Below, in pieces: positions 26,832 to 35,964 of a stretch of 64,000 nucleotides of DNA (positions are counted from its first letter, which is position 1; the number at the start of each line of letters is the position of its first letter). This DNA is from Vibrio sp. SCSIO 43136 (lineage in GTDB: Bacteria > Pseudomonadota > Gammaproteobacteria > Enterobacterales > Vibrionaceae). The stretch covers positions 1,240,001 through 1,304,000 of the forward strand of contig NZ_CP071849.1 in assembly GCF_023716565.1 (NCBI RefSeq), written 5' to 3'. The notes under the pieces were generated by a model. That model did no database searches and was not told the origin of the DNA. It worked only from the letters and a program-made list of their open reading frames with translations. The translations under genes and the position numbers were made by a program.

Positions 26832-27536
26832 ATGAAACTTATTTTTCCTGCAATTATCACCTTACTCCTCACAGCTTGTGGCGGCGGTAGTGCTTCAACA
26901 CCCGTAACCACCACAGTCAAAGAAGTCTCTTCAAGCGCCTCATTAAAAGTCTACAACATGGCTAAGATTGACTCAGAATCCACGCTTGCCAGCGTAGAGC
27001 TTGTTGCTATTCCAGCAGGTGAAAACAGCCAATCCATCATTACTAGCGAGCTATATGGCGAAGCGCAAAACGGTCAGGTATCACTGCAAAAAGCCGAACA
27101 AGCGATGGTTTTAGAGCTAAGAAACACTAACTCACAGCAGACACTTGCCTCCGTGATGGCAAGCTTTGAAGCCAACGGGCACTATCATGTTTTTCTGGTT
27201 GGTGATCAAAAAGCGCAAGATTTGAGAATAAAAGTCCACAAGAAAGCACCGTCTGAGGCGACAGAGCCAAATAAAATACAGGTTCAATTTGGTAACTTCA
27301 TGTCAAGTGAAACCACATCGGTTTCTATCAATGACCGTCAAGTGTTTAACCAGATTCAAGCCGATGTGCTTAGCAGCCCGCAAACCTTTGAAACTGCCAG
27401 TCAGATAAATGTAGAGTGGAACGTTTCCGAGACTCTAGCGCAAGTAAAACGCTGTGAGTTCACCAGTGACTATACGACGCGAGACATGTTGGCGGTCATC
27501 GACCCGCTTGGTAAATGCCGAGTATTGCTGCCTTAA
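26832..27536 (+). CDS. Hypothetical lipoprotein
   Basis: 234 residues. A lipoprotein signal peptide ends in the lipobox LLTAC (Cys16), followed by GGGS linker residues, so it should be lipid-anchored. The rest looks like two small beta-rich domains (for example VFLVGDQKAQDLRIKV and IQVQFGNFMSSETTSVSI) of the sort seen in DUF4397-like surface proteins, but I cannot name a family. It has two late cysteines (CEF..KCRV) that might pair. It is divergent from the FNT gene and ends at a strong terminator. Confidence 0.7.
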   Translation: MKLIFPAIITLLLTACGGGSASTPVTTTVKEVSSSASLKVYNMAKIDSESTLASVELVAIPAGENSQSIITSELYGEAQNGQVSLQKAEQAMVLELRNTNSQQTLASVMASFEANGHYHVFLVGDQKAQDLRIKVHKKAPSEATEPNKIQVQFGNFMSSETTSVSINDRQVFNQIQADVLSSPQTFETASQINVEWNVSETLAQVKRCEFTSDYTTRDMLAVIDPLGKCRVLLP

Positions 27537-27559
27537 TAGCAGCGATATGACCCTAAAAA

Positions 27560-27589
27560 ACTCAGGCCGCATGATTACGCGGCCTGAGT
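27560..27589. terminator. Strong bidirectional terminator
   Basis: 11-bp arms ACTCAGGCCGC and GCGGCCTGAGT with an 8-base loop. An A-run upstream and TCTT downstream serve the convergent lipoprotein and YibE/F genes. Confidence 0.85.
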
Positions 27590-27607
27590 TCTTAAGGGTG
27601 TTTTGAC

Positions 27608-28720
27608 CTAGCTATTGCGCTCGTAAACCCACTTACACAAGAGTACGGTCATCGGAATGGTCAGTGTCAAGCCAATGCTACCAGCAAGCCCATGGATGAT
27701 TGACAAGCCAATGGTCGGGATATTGATAAACTGCTCGTGAGGCATTTGAAAACCCCATATCATCATCATGGTCGTTAAGGATGAACCAACAAACGCCAGT
27801 ATCAGAGTGTTGGTCATAGTGCCAAGAATGTCTCTGCCAATGCGCATCGTGGCAAACATACGCTCTTTTACCGACTGTGTTGGGTTGGCCTCAATTAACT
27901 CTTGATAAGACGATGCTATCGACACTGCTACATCCATCACAGCGCCCAGCGCTGAAATCATAATTGCGACAAACAGCAACCATCGAACTTGGATTTGATG
28001 CGAACCTCCGAGATATAAAAGGTCTTCACCCTTTTCTAGATAGAGCCCATTGAGATGAGCCATTTCTCCAAACAGCTGAGCACAAATTCCAGCGGCGACT
28101 AAGCCTAAGATCGTACCGAGAATTGATACCAAAGATTTTTTGTTCCAACCAGTGATCAGTGCAAAGCTAACAATCACTTTGAGCGATATCAGCCCAAGCG
28201 CCAGTAGCACAGGATTCCAGCCTGCAAACAGACCCGGAATCAACACTCCGATGATCAGTGCGGCGGTAAAGTACAACGAAATTAAAGAATTAACCCCTTG
28301 CAGACCACCAAACACCACCACCAATACAATCAATAACGTGAGCATCAAATAAATGGCTGGGGCACGGTCATGGTTATACACCCAATACAGTAGCTCTTTA
28401 CCACTCTCTCTCACTAACAGGATAAATTCGTCGCCTGGTTCGAGGTAAGTGTTGTGCAAGCGGCTAAGGCTGTTTTCAACTTGAACTCGCTGCGACTCTT
28501 GACCGTCAATGGAAGCAATCACCGTCTGAGTCCCTGTCATCACCGAAGGCACTTTTGGATCAGGTCGTACATTTTGTGCTGGCACATCAGTTACTGTCGC
28601 TGCAACAAACTCCTGTTTATACACTTTTGCAGGGCGAAAACTCTCTGACCAAAGGGGAGACATGACAAAGATTGCTGTAGCGATAGCAAACACTATGCTA
28701 GGAAAAATAAATCGTTTCAT
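27608..28720 (-). CDS. YibE/F-like membrane protein
   Basis: 370 residues: N-terminal membrane helix, a periplasmic beta domain of about 100 residues (from VTDVPAQNVRP to LLYWVYNHDRAP), then seven or so helices with the family features GWNKKSLVSILGTILGLVAAG and GAVMDVAVSIASS. YibE/F proteins are common in Gram-positives and vibrios. Their function is not established, and export of a small molecule has been suggested from topology. It follows the nucleotidase gene by 53 bases including a hairpin, so it may be partly cotranscribed. Confidence 0.8.
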   Translation of the reverse strand: MKRFIFPSIVFAIATAIFVMSPLWSESFRPAKVYKQEFVAATVTDVPAQNVRPDPKVPSVMTGTQTVIASIDGQESQRVQVENSLSRLHNTYLEPGDEFILLVRESGKELLYWVYNHDRAPAIYLMLTLLIVLVVVFGGLQGVNSLISLYFTAALIIGVLIPGLFAGWNPVLLALGLISLKVIVSFALITGWNKKSLVSILGTILGLVAAGICAQLFGEMAHLNGLYLEKGEDLLYLGGSHQIQVRWLLFVAIMISALGAVMDVAVSIASSYQELIEANPTQSVKERMFATMRIGRDILGTMTNTLILAFVGSSLTTMMMIWGFQMPHEQFINIPTIGLSIIHGLAGSIGLTLTIPMTVLLCKWVYERNS

Positions 28721-28735
28721 ATATTTGGATCGACA

Positions 28736-28755
28736 AGGGCAGCCGAAGCTGCCCT
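28736..28755. terminator. UUCG-capped hairpin
   Basis: AGGGCAGC / GCTGCCCT arms, with a TTCG tetraloop when read on the minus strand. It lies between the nucleotidase stop and the YibE/F start. There is no U-run on the minus strand, so it is probably an mRNA-stability or partial terminator element. Confidence 0.5.
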
Positions 28756-28773
28756 GATTATAGATAACTGATA

Positions 28774-30999
28774 TTAAAGCGCTTTACGCTGGTTGTCGTA
28801 AGAACAGCCTTCGTAGCTTTGCTCTGGGTTAGCAAAGTAAGTGCTTTGGTCTTTGTAGTTCACCGCTCGGTCAATCGCTTTGTCGCGGTTGTCGCCTCGA
28901 ACAACACAAACTTCTTTGTTCTGTAGCGCAGTCCAAAGTGCTTTACCTTCGCCTTCACGAGCTTTTAGGATTTCACCTTTCGACTCTTCAATCCAAAGAC
29001 CAGACTTGTCCATCTTGCCCACTTGCTTGATGTACCAGTTAGAAGAGTAGAAATCTTCCGCTTTCAGCGTCTTATTCTTGGCAACGTACTCAGTCAGCAT
29101 GTCGCGTACTGCGTAGGTTTGTTCATTAGCAGAAATCCACAGCTGATCTTCTGGCGTTACCCAATGGTTTGTCAGTAGCGTCGAAGCATAACGGTAGTCA
29201 TTCACTGCCATCACGTATTTCTTCGCAGGATCAAACGCAGCACCAGAAAGTTGCTCGATATCAATACGCTCACCGACTGGCTTAGAGATATCTACTGAGT
29301 AGTTGATGTTCCCTGCAAAATGATCGTAGTTGTATGCACGAGCATTGGTATTGAAAGATACGGTGATATCACCCTCTTTCCATTGGTTTAGGTAAGAGTA
29401 TGACCACTCCATGTACTCTTTGAGCTTGTCGCCACGGATCTTAACCGCAACTAGCTGGTTGTCGTACATGTACAGCTTAGCACTGTCCTTACTACGGTAA
29501 TCCTCACCATCTTTTAGGTTAGAGTGATTCGCAAAAAGAGAAGCTGCTGAAACATCTACTTTAAGGTTAAGTGGCTTATTGTTGTCATCCACAGCCTTCT
29601 CTTCCACATTCATGATCTGAATTTGGTTGATAAGGTTAACAACTGGCATATCTGCCGTCTTAGCAATGTGGATGGTCGAGTAAAGGCGGCCACCATCTTC
29701 AGTCTGGACAACATCTTCAGCCGTTGCTGTATCAGCGCCACCGCTAAGTTCACCGCGCTCAACACCACTCAAAGTGAAGTTGCCTTGAACTTTACCAATC
29801 TCACTTTCCGCAGCGTTGTACGATGCTTCGTGAACCCACTTCATCTTGTCTGCAAGGTTTTCGTCTTGCTCTACGTCAGCCACTTTAACGTTGCTTAACG
29901 TTGTATCTTGGATCTGCCACTCACCAGCGTCGTTTTTGCTCAATTTAATTTGTGCTTTTGCCAACGCCCAACCCCAGTTGCCTGGCTCGATAACTTTCAC
30001 GCTTTGCGCACGGTTTTCGTGGTTGTAAATTGGGTTGAAGTCTCGGTCGGTGTTTTCTTGTTCATTTTGAGCTTCAACAGAGATGTTATCTACACGGTCA
30101 GCATATACACGTTCGATATGCTTCGAGTGCTCGTGGCCGTTGAAAATTACGTCGAAACGATCACCAAGCTGCTCAGCGATCATGTGAACGCCTTTACCAA
30201 AGTCTTTACGACCGTAGTGAAGCGCACCGATCACTACATCTGGTTGATATTGGTCAATCGCTGCATCCACCGCATCACGTACTGCGTCGATCTCTTCTTT
30301 AAAATCTAAGTTGCGGAAGTTTTGTGGCGAAGATGCCTGCCAGCTAGTCACCATTGAAGGTGTTAGGCCAACAACAGCGACTTTTGCACCGTTAACGTTG
30401 AAGATTTGGAAACCGCGTAGGAATGGGATCTCTTTACCATTGGTCTTACACGCATCTGAGTGCTGGTCCCAAACGATGTTTGAAGAGATCACAGAGCCGT
30501 TGAAGTTAGTTAGGTTGCGATCTAGGAAAGAACGCTCAAAATCAAACTCGTGGTTACCCGGAACCCATACGTCGTAGTTCATGCTGTTTAGCGTTTCTAC
30601 TACTGGGTGGACGGGTAAGTCGTTAAATAGCTCTGCAGAGTTACCTTGAACCGCATCACCAAGGTCTATCAAGATCAGGTTAGGATCTTGTTTGCGCTCA
30701 CTGTTTAAAATTGAGGCAATTTTGGTGTAACCAGCGTTGTTGTCAACGTTGTTGGTAGCATAGTCGTGCGAGAAAATGCGACCGTGCATGTCACCAGTAG
30801 CGGCAAGCGTGATGGTTAACTCGTCAAGCTGGGCATTAGCATCGCCTTTCACGATAACGTCAGGCGCAGTGATAAATGTTTGACACTCTTGGATGGCACG
30901 CTCATTGGTTTGAACTTGCTGCTCTTCGTTGCTGCTGTTACAGCCAGCAACAGCGAACGCAATGCTGCTAGCAAGCAACGCTTTGGTAAATTGGTTCAT
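28774..30999 (-). CDS. Secreted 5'-nucleotidase / 2',3'-cyclic phosphodiesterase lipoprotein
   Basis: 741 residues from the ATG at 30999; an upstream in-frame ATG would spoil the signal peptide. The lipobox VAGC ends the signal (about Cys19). Calcineurin-like metallophosphatase domain with TGDMHGR, LIDLGDAVQGN, PGNHEFDFE, GALHYG and FNGHEHSKH metal motifs (about 55-300), then a 5'-nucleotidase C-terminal domain (about 390-650). It hydrolyses extracellular nucleotides to nucleosides and phosphate. A CRP-like site lies about 290 bp upstream. Larger than UshA (about 550), with an extra C-terminal region rich in charged residues. Confidence 0.87.
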   Translation of the reverse strand: MNQFTKALLASSIAFAVAGCNSSNEEQQVQTNERAIQECQTFITAPDVIVKGDANAQLDELTITLAATGDMHGRIFSHDYATNNVDNNAGYTKIASILNSERKQDPNLILIDLGDAVQGNSAELFNDLPVHPVVETLNSMNYDVWVPGNHEFDFERSFLDRNLTNFNGSVISSNIVWDQHSDACKTNGKEIPFLRGFQIFNVNGAKVAVVGLTPSMVTSWQASSPQNFRNLDFKEEIDAVRDAVDAAIDQYQPDVVIGALHYGRKDFGKGVHMIAEQLGDRFDVIFNGHEHSKHIERVYADRVDNISVEAQNEQENTDRDFNPIYNHENRAQSVKVIEPGNWGWALAKAQIKLSKNDAGEWQIQDTTLSNVKVADVEQDENLADKMKWVHEASYNAAESEIGKVQGNFTLSGVERGELSGGADTATAEDVVQTEDGGRLYSTIHIAKTADMPVVNLINQIQIMNVEEKAVDDNNKPLNLKVDVSAASLFANHSNLKDGEDYRSKDSAKLYMYDNQLVAVKIRGDKLKEYMEWSYSYLNQWKEGDITVSFNTNARAYNYDHFAGNINYSVDISKPVGERIDIEQLSGAAFDPAKKYVMAVNDYRYASTLLTNHWVTPEDQLWISANEQTYAVRDMLTEYVAKNKTLKAEDFYSSNWYIKQVGKMDKSGLWIEESKGEILKAREGEGKALWTALQNKEVCVVRGDNRDKAIDRAVNYKDQSTYFANPEQSYEGCSYDNQRKAL

Positions 31000-31285
31000 A
31001 GTCTGCTTTCTAAATAGATGCGACCGAATCTTGATGCGGATGCTCATCAAAACAGGTCTATAAAAAGGGTGAGCAGATTTTATATAAAACGTTTGCGCGA
31101 TGTACAGCCCCTACACATCGACTAAAAAACCAACCAAATAAGCCCAACCAATCACCATCCAAGAAAGAAATAACTCATAACTATGTATTTAACGCCCATA
31201 GTAACAAAGCACTCGATTTAACAACAAACCACATGCCAAGAGTCACAATTTAACACTTAGCTGACAGACAAATATTGCATCATTT

Positions 31286-31301
31286 TGTGATCTAAATCAC
31301 T
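31286..31301. promoter_or_regulatory. CRP-like site
   Basis: TGTGATCTAAATCACT matches TGTGA-N6-TCACA at 9 of 10 positions and carries flanking T/A runs. It lies in the 384-bp gap serving only the nucleotidase gene. Catabolite control of a nucleotide scavenging enzyme is consistent with known CRP-controlled nucleotide uptake. Confidence 0.65.
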
Positions 31302-31383
31302 TTTGAATTGCAATTTTTATCAACCCTACCACTCATCGCTGGCTTACAAGAACATTGCAGTGTTTATTTACTCAGCAAACATA

Positions 31384-31962
31384 TCAGTTAAACAGTTTGC
31401 TCTCGTCAGCATCCAGTATTCTTTGCTCAACTGCGTTCCATAGTGCTTTACTGCCTGCCGAGATTCGCTCCCCATTAAACGAAAGCACCTTTTCTCGACT
31501 AACGTTGTGGGTTTTCCAACTGTGCCCATCCCCATTTAAGTTATGCAGCAGTGGCGGCACTCGATCGATTGATTTAGCAAACTGTGCATCATCGGACTCG
31601 CCTTGTTCAAACTCTAACCACAACTCTAAATATTCATTTTGCTCGCCCGGAAGCATCCCAATAATCCGTGCGAGACCTTGGTACTCTTCACCTTTTTGTT
31701 GTTCTGTTTCGCTGGCGTAGATGATTTTATCTCCGGCATCAATTTCACCTAAATCATGGATCAGTAACATTTTGATCACTCGGTCAATGTTTACCGGACG
31801 ATTGGCATAATCTTTAAGCATCAAAGCGCTCAAGCAAACATGCCAACTATGCTCAGCTGAATTTTCGTACCTATCCAGCCCGACGGGTTTGGTTTTACGA
31901 ATAACATTTTTCAGCTTCTCAATTTCAATCATAAAATCTAATACTTGTTGGATCTCTTGCAT
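31384..31962 (-). CDS. HD-domain hydrolase (YfbR-like)
   Basis: 192 residues from the ATG at 31962, which has GAGG 7 bases upstream; the longer frame to 32010 has no site. The HD superfamily metal ligands are visible: His in SAEHSWHVC (about 37), HD in LLIHDLGEIDAGD (about 71) and a later Asp. Proteins of this group are 5'-deoxynucleotidases acting on dNMPs in the cytoplasm, but the substrate here is inferred. Minus strand, downstream of the MBL gene with a terminator between. Confidence 0.82.
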   Translation of the reverse strand: MQEIQQVLDFMIEIEKLKNVIRKTKPVGLDRYENSAEHSWHVCLSALMLKDYANRPVNIDRVIKMLLIHDLGEIDAGDKIIYASETEQQKGEEYQGLARIIGMLPGEQNEYLELWLEFEQGESDDAQFAKSIDRVPPLLHNLNGDGHSWKTHNVSREKVLSFNGERISAGSKALWNAVEQRILDADESKLFN

Positions 31963-31992
31963 GTGTGACCTCGACTGTAAAACCATATGCAT

Positions 31993-32023
31993 AAAAAAAC
32001 GGCGCACCAATGGTACACCGTTT
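31993..32023 (-). terminator. Terminator of MBL gene
   Basis: Minus-strand AACGGTGTACC, loop ATT, GGTGCGCCGTT (with G-U pairs) followed by seven U. It lies 27 bp beyond the MBL stop codon. Confidence 0.8.
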
Positions 32024-32049
32024 CGATGAGTTTTTACTGCTATTTTAGC

Positions 32050-33138
32050 TTACTGCTGAGGTTGCATCGCAAGTTCCGTACGCTCGCCAACTTCCATCAT
32101 TTCTTGCCACCACGCATAGCTGCTCGCATGTGCTTGTTCAAGCTTAACCGATTGACCAAATACTGGTGTTAACACTTCCACGTCGTGCAGTTTTGCCAGC
32201 TCGCTAATACGCTCCAATGGCTCATACCAATCGTGCAAAGATAGGTCGAAAGTGCCATTGTGGATTGGCATCATCACGCCACCACGTAAGTCTAAGTGGG
32301 CCTGCATACTCTCTTCTGGCATCATATGAATATCACGCCAAAGCTCGTTATAAGCGCCTGTTTCAACCATCGTCAGATCAAAAGGACCATATTTGTCACC
32401 GATCTGTTTAAAGCCTTTAAAATAGCCACTATCACCACTAAAGAAAATGTTGCGCTCACGACTTTGGATAACCCAGCTTGCCCACAAGGTTTCATTGCTA
32501 TCGGTAAGGCCTCGACCAGAGAAGTGCTGGGTCGGAGTTGCAACTAACTTTAAGCCTTCAAGCTCAATTTCTTGCCACCAATCCATTTGATGGATTTTAT
32601 CTTCAGCAACACCCCAATTTCGCAAGTGGTCACCGACGTTGAGAGGCACCACAAAGTGCTTCACTTTGTGTTCGAGTTTTTTGATAGTGCCTTTGTCCAA
32701 ATGGTCATAGTGGTCATGGCTTATTACCACGACATCGATTTCTGGCAAAGCTTCTACCTCAATAGGGTTTGGGTGAAAACGCTTAGGGCCAGCCCATTGC
32801 ACTGGAGACGCACGTTCACTCATCACTGGGTCAGTCATCACTAGTTTGCCATCTAAGCGCAGCAATACTGAAGAGTGACCAATACGGTACAAGCGATCAT
32901 CTGCGCCCGTCACTAATTCTTGGGCAGAAATCATTTCAAGTGGCACTTCCGTCTTAGGAGTAGGTGCTGCTCGTTTGGTGGTTAGGTACGCTTTTGCGAT
33001 TTGAAAGATGCTAGTGACGTCATTGTCGTAGGTTTTTTCCGAATTAATGAACTTACCTTTTTCAGATTTTTGGCTCATTAGAACTGTACCTGCTGCTACC
33101 GTCATTGCTATTGCTCCTAAGATTAACCATCTCGTCAT
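32050..33138 (-). CDS. Membrane-anchored MBL-fold hydrolase (NAPE-PLD-like)
   Basis: 362 residues: N-terminal helix (MTRWLILGAIAMTVAAG) that may be an anchor or signal, then a metallo-beta-lactamase fold of the NAPE-PLD/UlaG-like group with VVISHDHYDHLD (about 142), FFSGDSGYF and MPIHNGTFD metal-binding motifs. Expected to act on a phospholipid or lactone-like substrate at the envelope. It is divergent from a TetR regulator, with a palindromic operator at 33152-33180 immediately upstream, so it is probably repressed by that protein. Confidence 0.85.
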   Translation of the reverse strand: MTRWLILGAIAMTVAAGTVLMSQKSEKGKFINSEKTYDNDVTSIFQIAKAYLTTKRAAPTPKTEVPLEMISAQELVTGADDRLYRIGHSSVLLRLDGKLVMTDPVMSERASPVQWAGPKRFHPNPIEVEALPEIDVVVISHDHYDHLDKGTIKKLEHKVKHFVVPLNVGDHLRNWGVAEDKIHQMDWWQEIELEGLKLVATPTQHFSGRGLTDSNETLWASWVIQSRERNIFFSGDSGYFKGFKQIGDKYGPFDLTMVETGAYNELWRDIHMMPEESMQAHLDLRGGVMMPIHNGTFDLSLHDWYEPLERISELAKLHDVEVLTPVFGQSVKLEQAHASSYAWWQEMMEVGERTELAMQPQQ

Positions 33139-33151
33139 GTTTTCACACTCA

Positions 33152-33210
33152 AAAGTAAACTATACAGTGCAGTTTACTTTAACGAATTTGAAAAGTAAAC
33201 TACCTAGTGT
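33152..33210. promoter_or_regulatory. TetR-type operator pair
   Basis: A perfect dyad AAAGTAAACT-N9-AGTTTACTTT (33152-33180) is followed 40 bp later by a second copy of the left half, AAAGTAAACT at 33192-33201, with a weak right half (AATT). They lie 14 bp from the MBL start and about 60 bp from the TetR start. This is the expected site of the adjacent TetR protein and would control both directions. Confidence 0.8.
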
Positions 33211-33267
33211 AATTCCCCTATTCATGTACAATGGTGCAAGACTCAAATGACAGTTCTAAGACATAAA

Positions 33268-33885
33268 ATGGACAGTAATAAGAAATCTCGCAGCGAGCTA
33301 AAACGAGAAGCTATCATCAATGCTGCTCTACAAGCTTTTAAGCAAGATGGTGTGGCAAACACCAGTATGGATAGGCTGGCACAGCTGGCGCAAGTATCCA
33401 AACGTACCGTATACAACCACTTCAAAACCAAAGAAGCGTTGGTGATGCACTTACTATCCGACCTTTGGGAACAAGCAATGGTGAATGCACAATATCCTTA
33501 CCAACCCGACCTACCTATTCGAGAGCAAGTGGTGGCGCTGGCCAAAATTGAAGCGGAATTTGTTGGCGGGAGTCACTACATCGACTTGGCGAGAGTAGCC
33601 TTTGGTCACCTACTGTTTCATCCAGAAGCACTTAAGCAAGAGATGGAAAAAGTTGGCAGCCAGGAAACGGCAATAGTACGTTGGTTGAAAGAAGCCCAAG
33701 CATCTAACCGGCTCAAGCCATTAGACGTAGAAACCGTTAACATACAACTCCATAGCTTGCTCAAAGGCAGCTGTTTCTACCCGCAGTTGCTGGGTTTTAA
33801 AGCGCCGTTAAACGAGCAAGAGATGGATCAACTGATCGAAGAGAGTGTCGACATGTTTATGGCGAGATACGGGAAGGAGGACTAG
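33268..33885 (+). CDS. TetR/AcrR-family transcriptional regulator
   Basis: 205 residues from ATG 33268 (an in-frame ATG at 33247 is also possible; neither has a strong ribosome site). The N-terminal helix-turn-helix shows AIINAALQAFKQDGVANTSM and LAQVSKRTVYNHFKTKEALV (about 14-60). The C-terminal ligand domain resembles the AefR-like type (LARVAFGHLLFHPEAL). The ligand is unknown. It probably represses itself and the divergent MBL hydrolase through the palindrome between them. It overlaps the end of the convergent GNAT gene by 4 bases. Confidence 0.88.
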   Translation: MDSNKKSRSELKREAIINAALQAFKQDGVANTSMDRLAQLAQVSKRTVYNHFKTKEALVMHLLSDLWEQAMVNAQYPYQPDLPIREQVVALAKIEAEFVGGSHYIDLARVAFGHLLFHPEALKQEMEKVGSQETAIVRWLKEAQASNRLKPLDVETVNIQLHSLLKGSCFYPQLLGFKAPLNEQEMDQLIEESVDMFMARYGKED

Positions 33886-34487
33886 TCCTCCTCTTGTATG
33901 CGCAGAAATGATTTTACTCTATCATCCTCTTCGATTAACTGAGCCCACTCATCCCGACGCATCGCATATATAACAGTATCCCACCAACGGTACTTAAAAT
34001 AGCGATGCTCTACAAAGTGGGCTTCTTTACGCATCCCAAATTGTTCACAAAGACGCACAGCGGCAATGTTATTGGAGATCGTCTCTGCGTAAATACGGTG
34101 TACACCTAAGTTATCAAAACCGAAATTAACCATGGCTGCCATCGCTTCTACAGCAACACCGCTCCCCTGAGCCTCACGAGCCACTCCACAGCCAACCGAT
34201 GCCTGATGGTCTGTTTCTAAGCGTAAACCGCAAGTTCCTATCAGTTTACCAGTCTCTTTGTCTTCGATGGCCAATTGATATGCCTGACGAGGCGTTTGAT
34301 GAGTCTGAGCGACAAACTTTGTTATCAGTTGCAAATTGTGCTCTGGGCTTGCGTCTGTTTCACTGTAAAAGCGTTGATACTTACTCTGCTGAGTGAATTT
34401 TACGTAGGCGTCACCATCGTTGATACTGAAGTTTCGCAAGATTAATCTTGGTGTGTGGATAGGCAAAATAGTGTCGTTGGTCTTCAA
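33882..34487 (-). CDS. GNAT acetyltransferase (RimJ/RimL-like)
   Basis: 201-residue Gcn5-type N-acetyltransferase of the Acetyltransf_3 group. Opening LPIHTPRLILRNFSINDGDAY, acetyl-CoA loop GCGVAREAQGSGVAVEAM (about 96-115), then HRIYAETISNNIAAVRLCEQ and FGMRKEAHFVEHRYFKY. The Q/RxxGxG/A motif reads REAQGSGVA. It acetylates an alpha- or small-molecule amine, target unknown. It follows the periplasmic binding protein gene by 5 bases, so they form a minus-strand pair. Confidence 0.87.
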   Translation of the reverse strand: MKTNDTILPIHTPRLILRNFSINDGDAYVKFTQQSKYQRFYSETDASPEHNLQLITKFVAQTHQTPRQAYQLAIEDKETGKLIGTCGLRLETDHQASVGCGVAREAQGSGVAVEAMAAMVNFGFDNLGVHRIYAETISNNIAAVRLCEQFGMRKEAHFVEHRYFKYRWWDTVIYAMRRDEWAQLIEEDDRVKSFLRIQEED

Positions 34488-34492
34488 ATGAA

Positions 34493-35296
34493 TTAGTCTC
34501 GCTGGGCTTTAAGTTTGGCTAAATGCGCATTTACGATTTCTTCAATCTGATTTTCTTCTATCATCTGACCGATAGCCGTATCAAACTGTTGTTGAAAGTC
34601 AGCACTGTATGGGTACTTGTCGGTTTTGCGGGTGTAGCCTAAATGACCATGGTTAACATTCGCAACCCCACCAATCACAATTTCAGGATAATCTGATATA
34701 TCAATGAACTGATCATTGATATATGCGTCAATTCGCCCTGAGACCAATTTAGCCAAGTTGCTGTCATTGTTAGCCGACTCATCCACCCGAATTCGCCCAG
34801 CCTCTACCGCATCCCCAAAGGCATTCCCGCCCATCGAAAAGGGGTTAAAACCTCGGTTGAGACCTATTTTCAGTCCGTAATAATCGACTGGCCACTGGTA
34901 ACGATCTTCAAATATCTCCCGCTTACCAAACACCACGACCTGTTCTCTTAAAATAGGCGCTGAAAATTTCATCCACGGGTCGCGCAATTCGGTGTAATAA
35001 GGAGGAAACAGAGCAAACACCCGACCATCTTTAAGATTCTTTAAACCTCGTTTCCATGGGGTCATACGTATCGACACTTCATACTCAGGCATACGAGAGA
35101 AGGCTTCTGTCAGAATCTCTACGTAAATACCCTCAGGCTTGCCGTCTACTTGGTAGGAATAAGGAGGATAATCCATGTCTCCATAGACGATAACGGATTG
35201 CGCTGCGAAAGCACTGGATGTTATAACCAACAAGACCGCTTGGAGCCACACCAAGCGAAGCCAAGACAATTTCGTAACCATAGGGAGGTAAGCCAT
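34493..35296 (-). CDS. Periplasmic amino-acid-type binding protein (SBP_bac_3)
   Basis: 267 residues with signal peptide (about 1-31, ending SSAFA) and a type-II periplasmic binding fold: VYGDMDYPPYSYQVDG, GIYVEILTEAFSRM and VSGRIDAYINDQ. No permease or ATPase gene is adjacent, so it is an orphan that may serve a distant importer or act as a sensor component, as many marine gammaproteobacterial members do. The ATG at 35296 follows a weak site, and an internal ATG (residue 6) is possible. Confidence 0.83.
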   Translation of the reverse strand: MAYLPMVTKLSWLRLVWLQAVLLVITSSAFAAQSVIVYGDMDYPPYSYQVDGKPEGIYVEILTEAFSRMPEYEVSIRMTPWKRGLKNLKDGRVFALFPPYYTELRDPWMKFSAPILREQVVVFGKREIFEDRYQWPVDYYGLKIGLNRGFNPFSMGGNAFGDAVEAGRIRVDESANNDSNLAKLVSGRIDAYINDQFIDISDYPEIVIGGVANVNHGHLGYTRKTDKYPYSADFQQQFDTAIGQMIEENQIEEIVNAHLAKLKAQRD

Positions 35297-35397
35297 TATT
35301 TTTGTGCCTGTTATTTAGCCAATAACTAAGTTAAGCATAGATAGCGGTCAGCAATATTTCAAAACCACTTAACAGGCATTTCATGTAGCACGAATAC

Positions 35398-35868
35398 TTA
35401 CTCTAAGTTTTTGGTCAATAGTCGTTGTTCTTGGTAAAAACCCAGTTTTTGATAACACTCGGTTGCAGCGGTGTTGTGATGCCACACGTGCAAGTCGATG
35501 CAGGTTGCTCCTAGTTCCATTGCCCAATCTTCAAATTGATCAAACAACCGGCGAGCAATGCCTTGTTGCCTCGCTTGTGGTTTCACATACAGCTCTTGCA
35601 AATAGACAAAGCAACGTTCTGGTCGCCAGCGATTTGCCATTTGTCGCTGACAGTCCCCCAAAATCAGGCCTAGGATATTGCCATCGACTTCTGCAACCAA
35701 TAACGAAGTGTCCTGATCTTTAATGATTTCATCGAGCTCTGCTACGGTTAATAAATCCGAGGTCAGTGCAACCCGGTCTGGGGCGATATTGTGATTATGA
35801 GCATTTTGCTCGCAAAAAAGTGATTGTAGCTGTTCTAAATCGGTACCAATGGCGGTGCGGATCTGCAC
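35398..35868 (-). CDS. GNAT acetyltransferase
   Basis: 156-residue Gcn5-type N-acetyltransferase. It has the core LLVAEVDGNILGLILGD (about 55-71), the acetyl-CoA loop YVKPQARQQGIARRLFDQFE (about 92-111) and the C-terminal LHVWHHNTAATECYQKLGF. The substrate is not predictable. It is a single gene with about 100 bases to each neighbour. Confidence 0.87.
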   Translation of the reverse strand: MQIRTAIGTDLEQLQSLFCEQNAHNHNIAPDRVALTSDLLTVAELDEIIKDQDTSLLVAEVDGNILGLILGDCQRQMANRWRPERCFVYLQELYVKPQARQQGIARRLFDQFEDWAMELGATCIDLHVWHHNTAATECYQKLGFYQEQRLLTKNLE

Positions 35869-35923
35869 GTTAAGTATCTCTTAATTAGGGTTTTACCAAA
35901 GATACCACCAAGCACCAAAATAA

Positions 35924-35944
35924 GCACCCCGCAGTGCGGGGTGC
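35924..35944 (-). terminator. Chitinase terminator
   Basis: 10-bp arms GCACCCCGCA / TGCGGGGTGC with a one-base centre, followed on the minus strand by TTATTTT. It lies 21 bp beyond the chitinase stop. Confidence 0.85.
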
Positions 35945-35964
35945 ATAAGCGCTAAATCAAGCGT

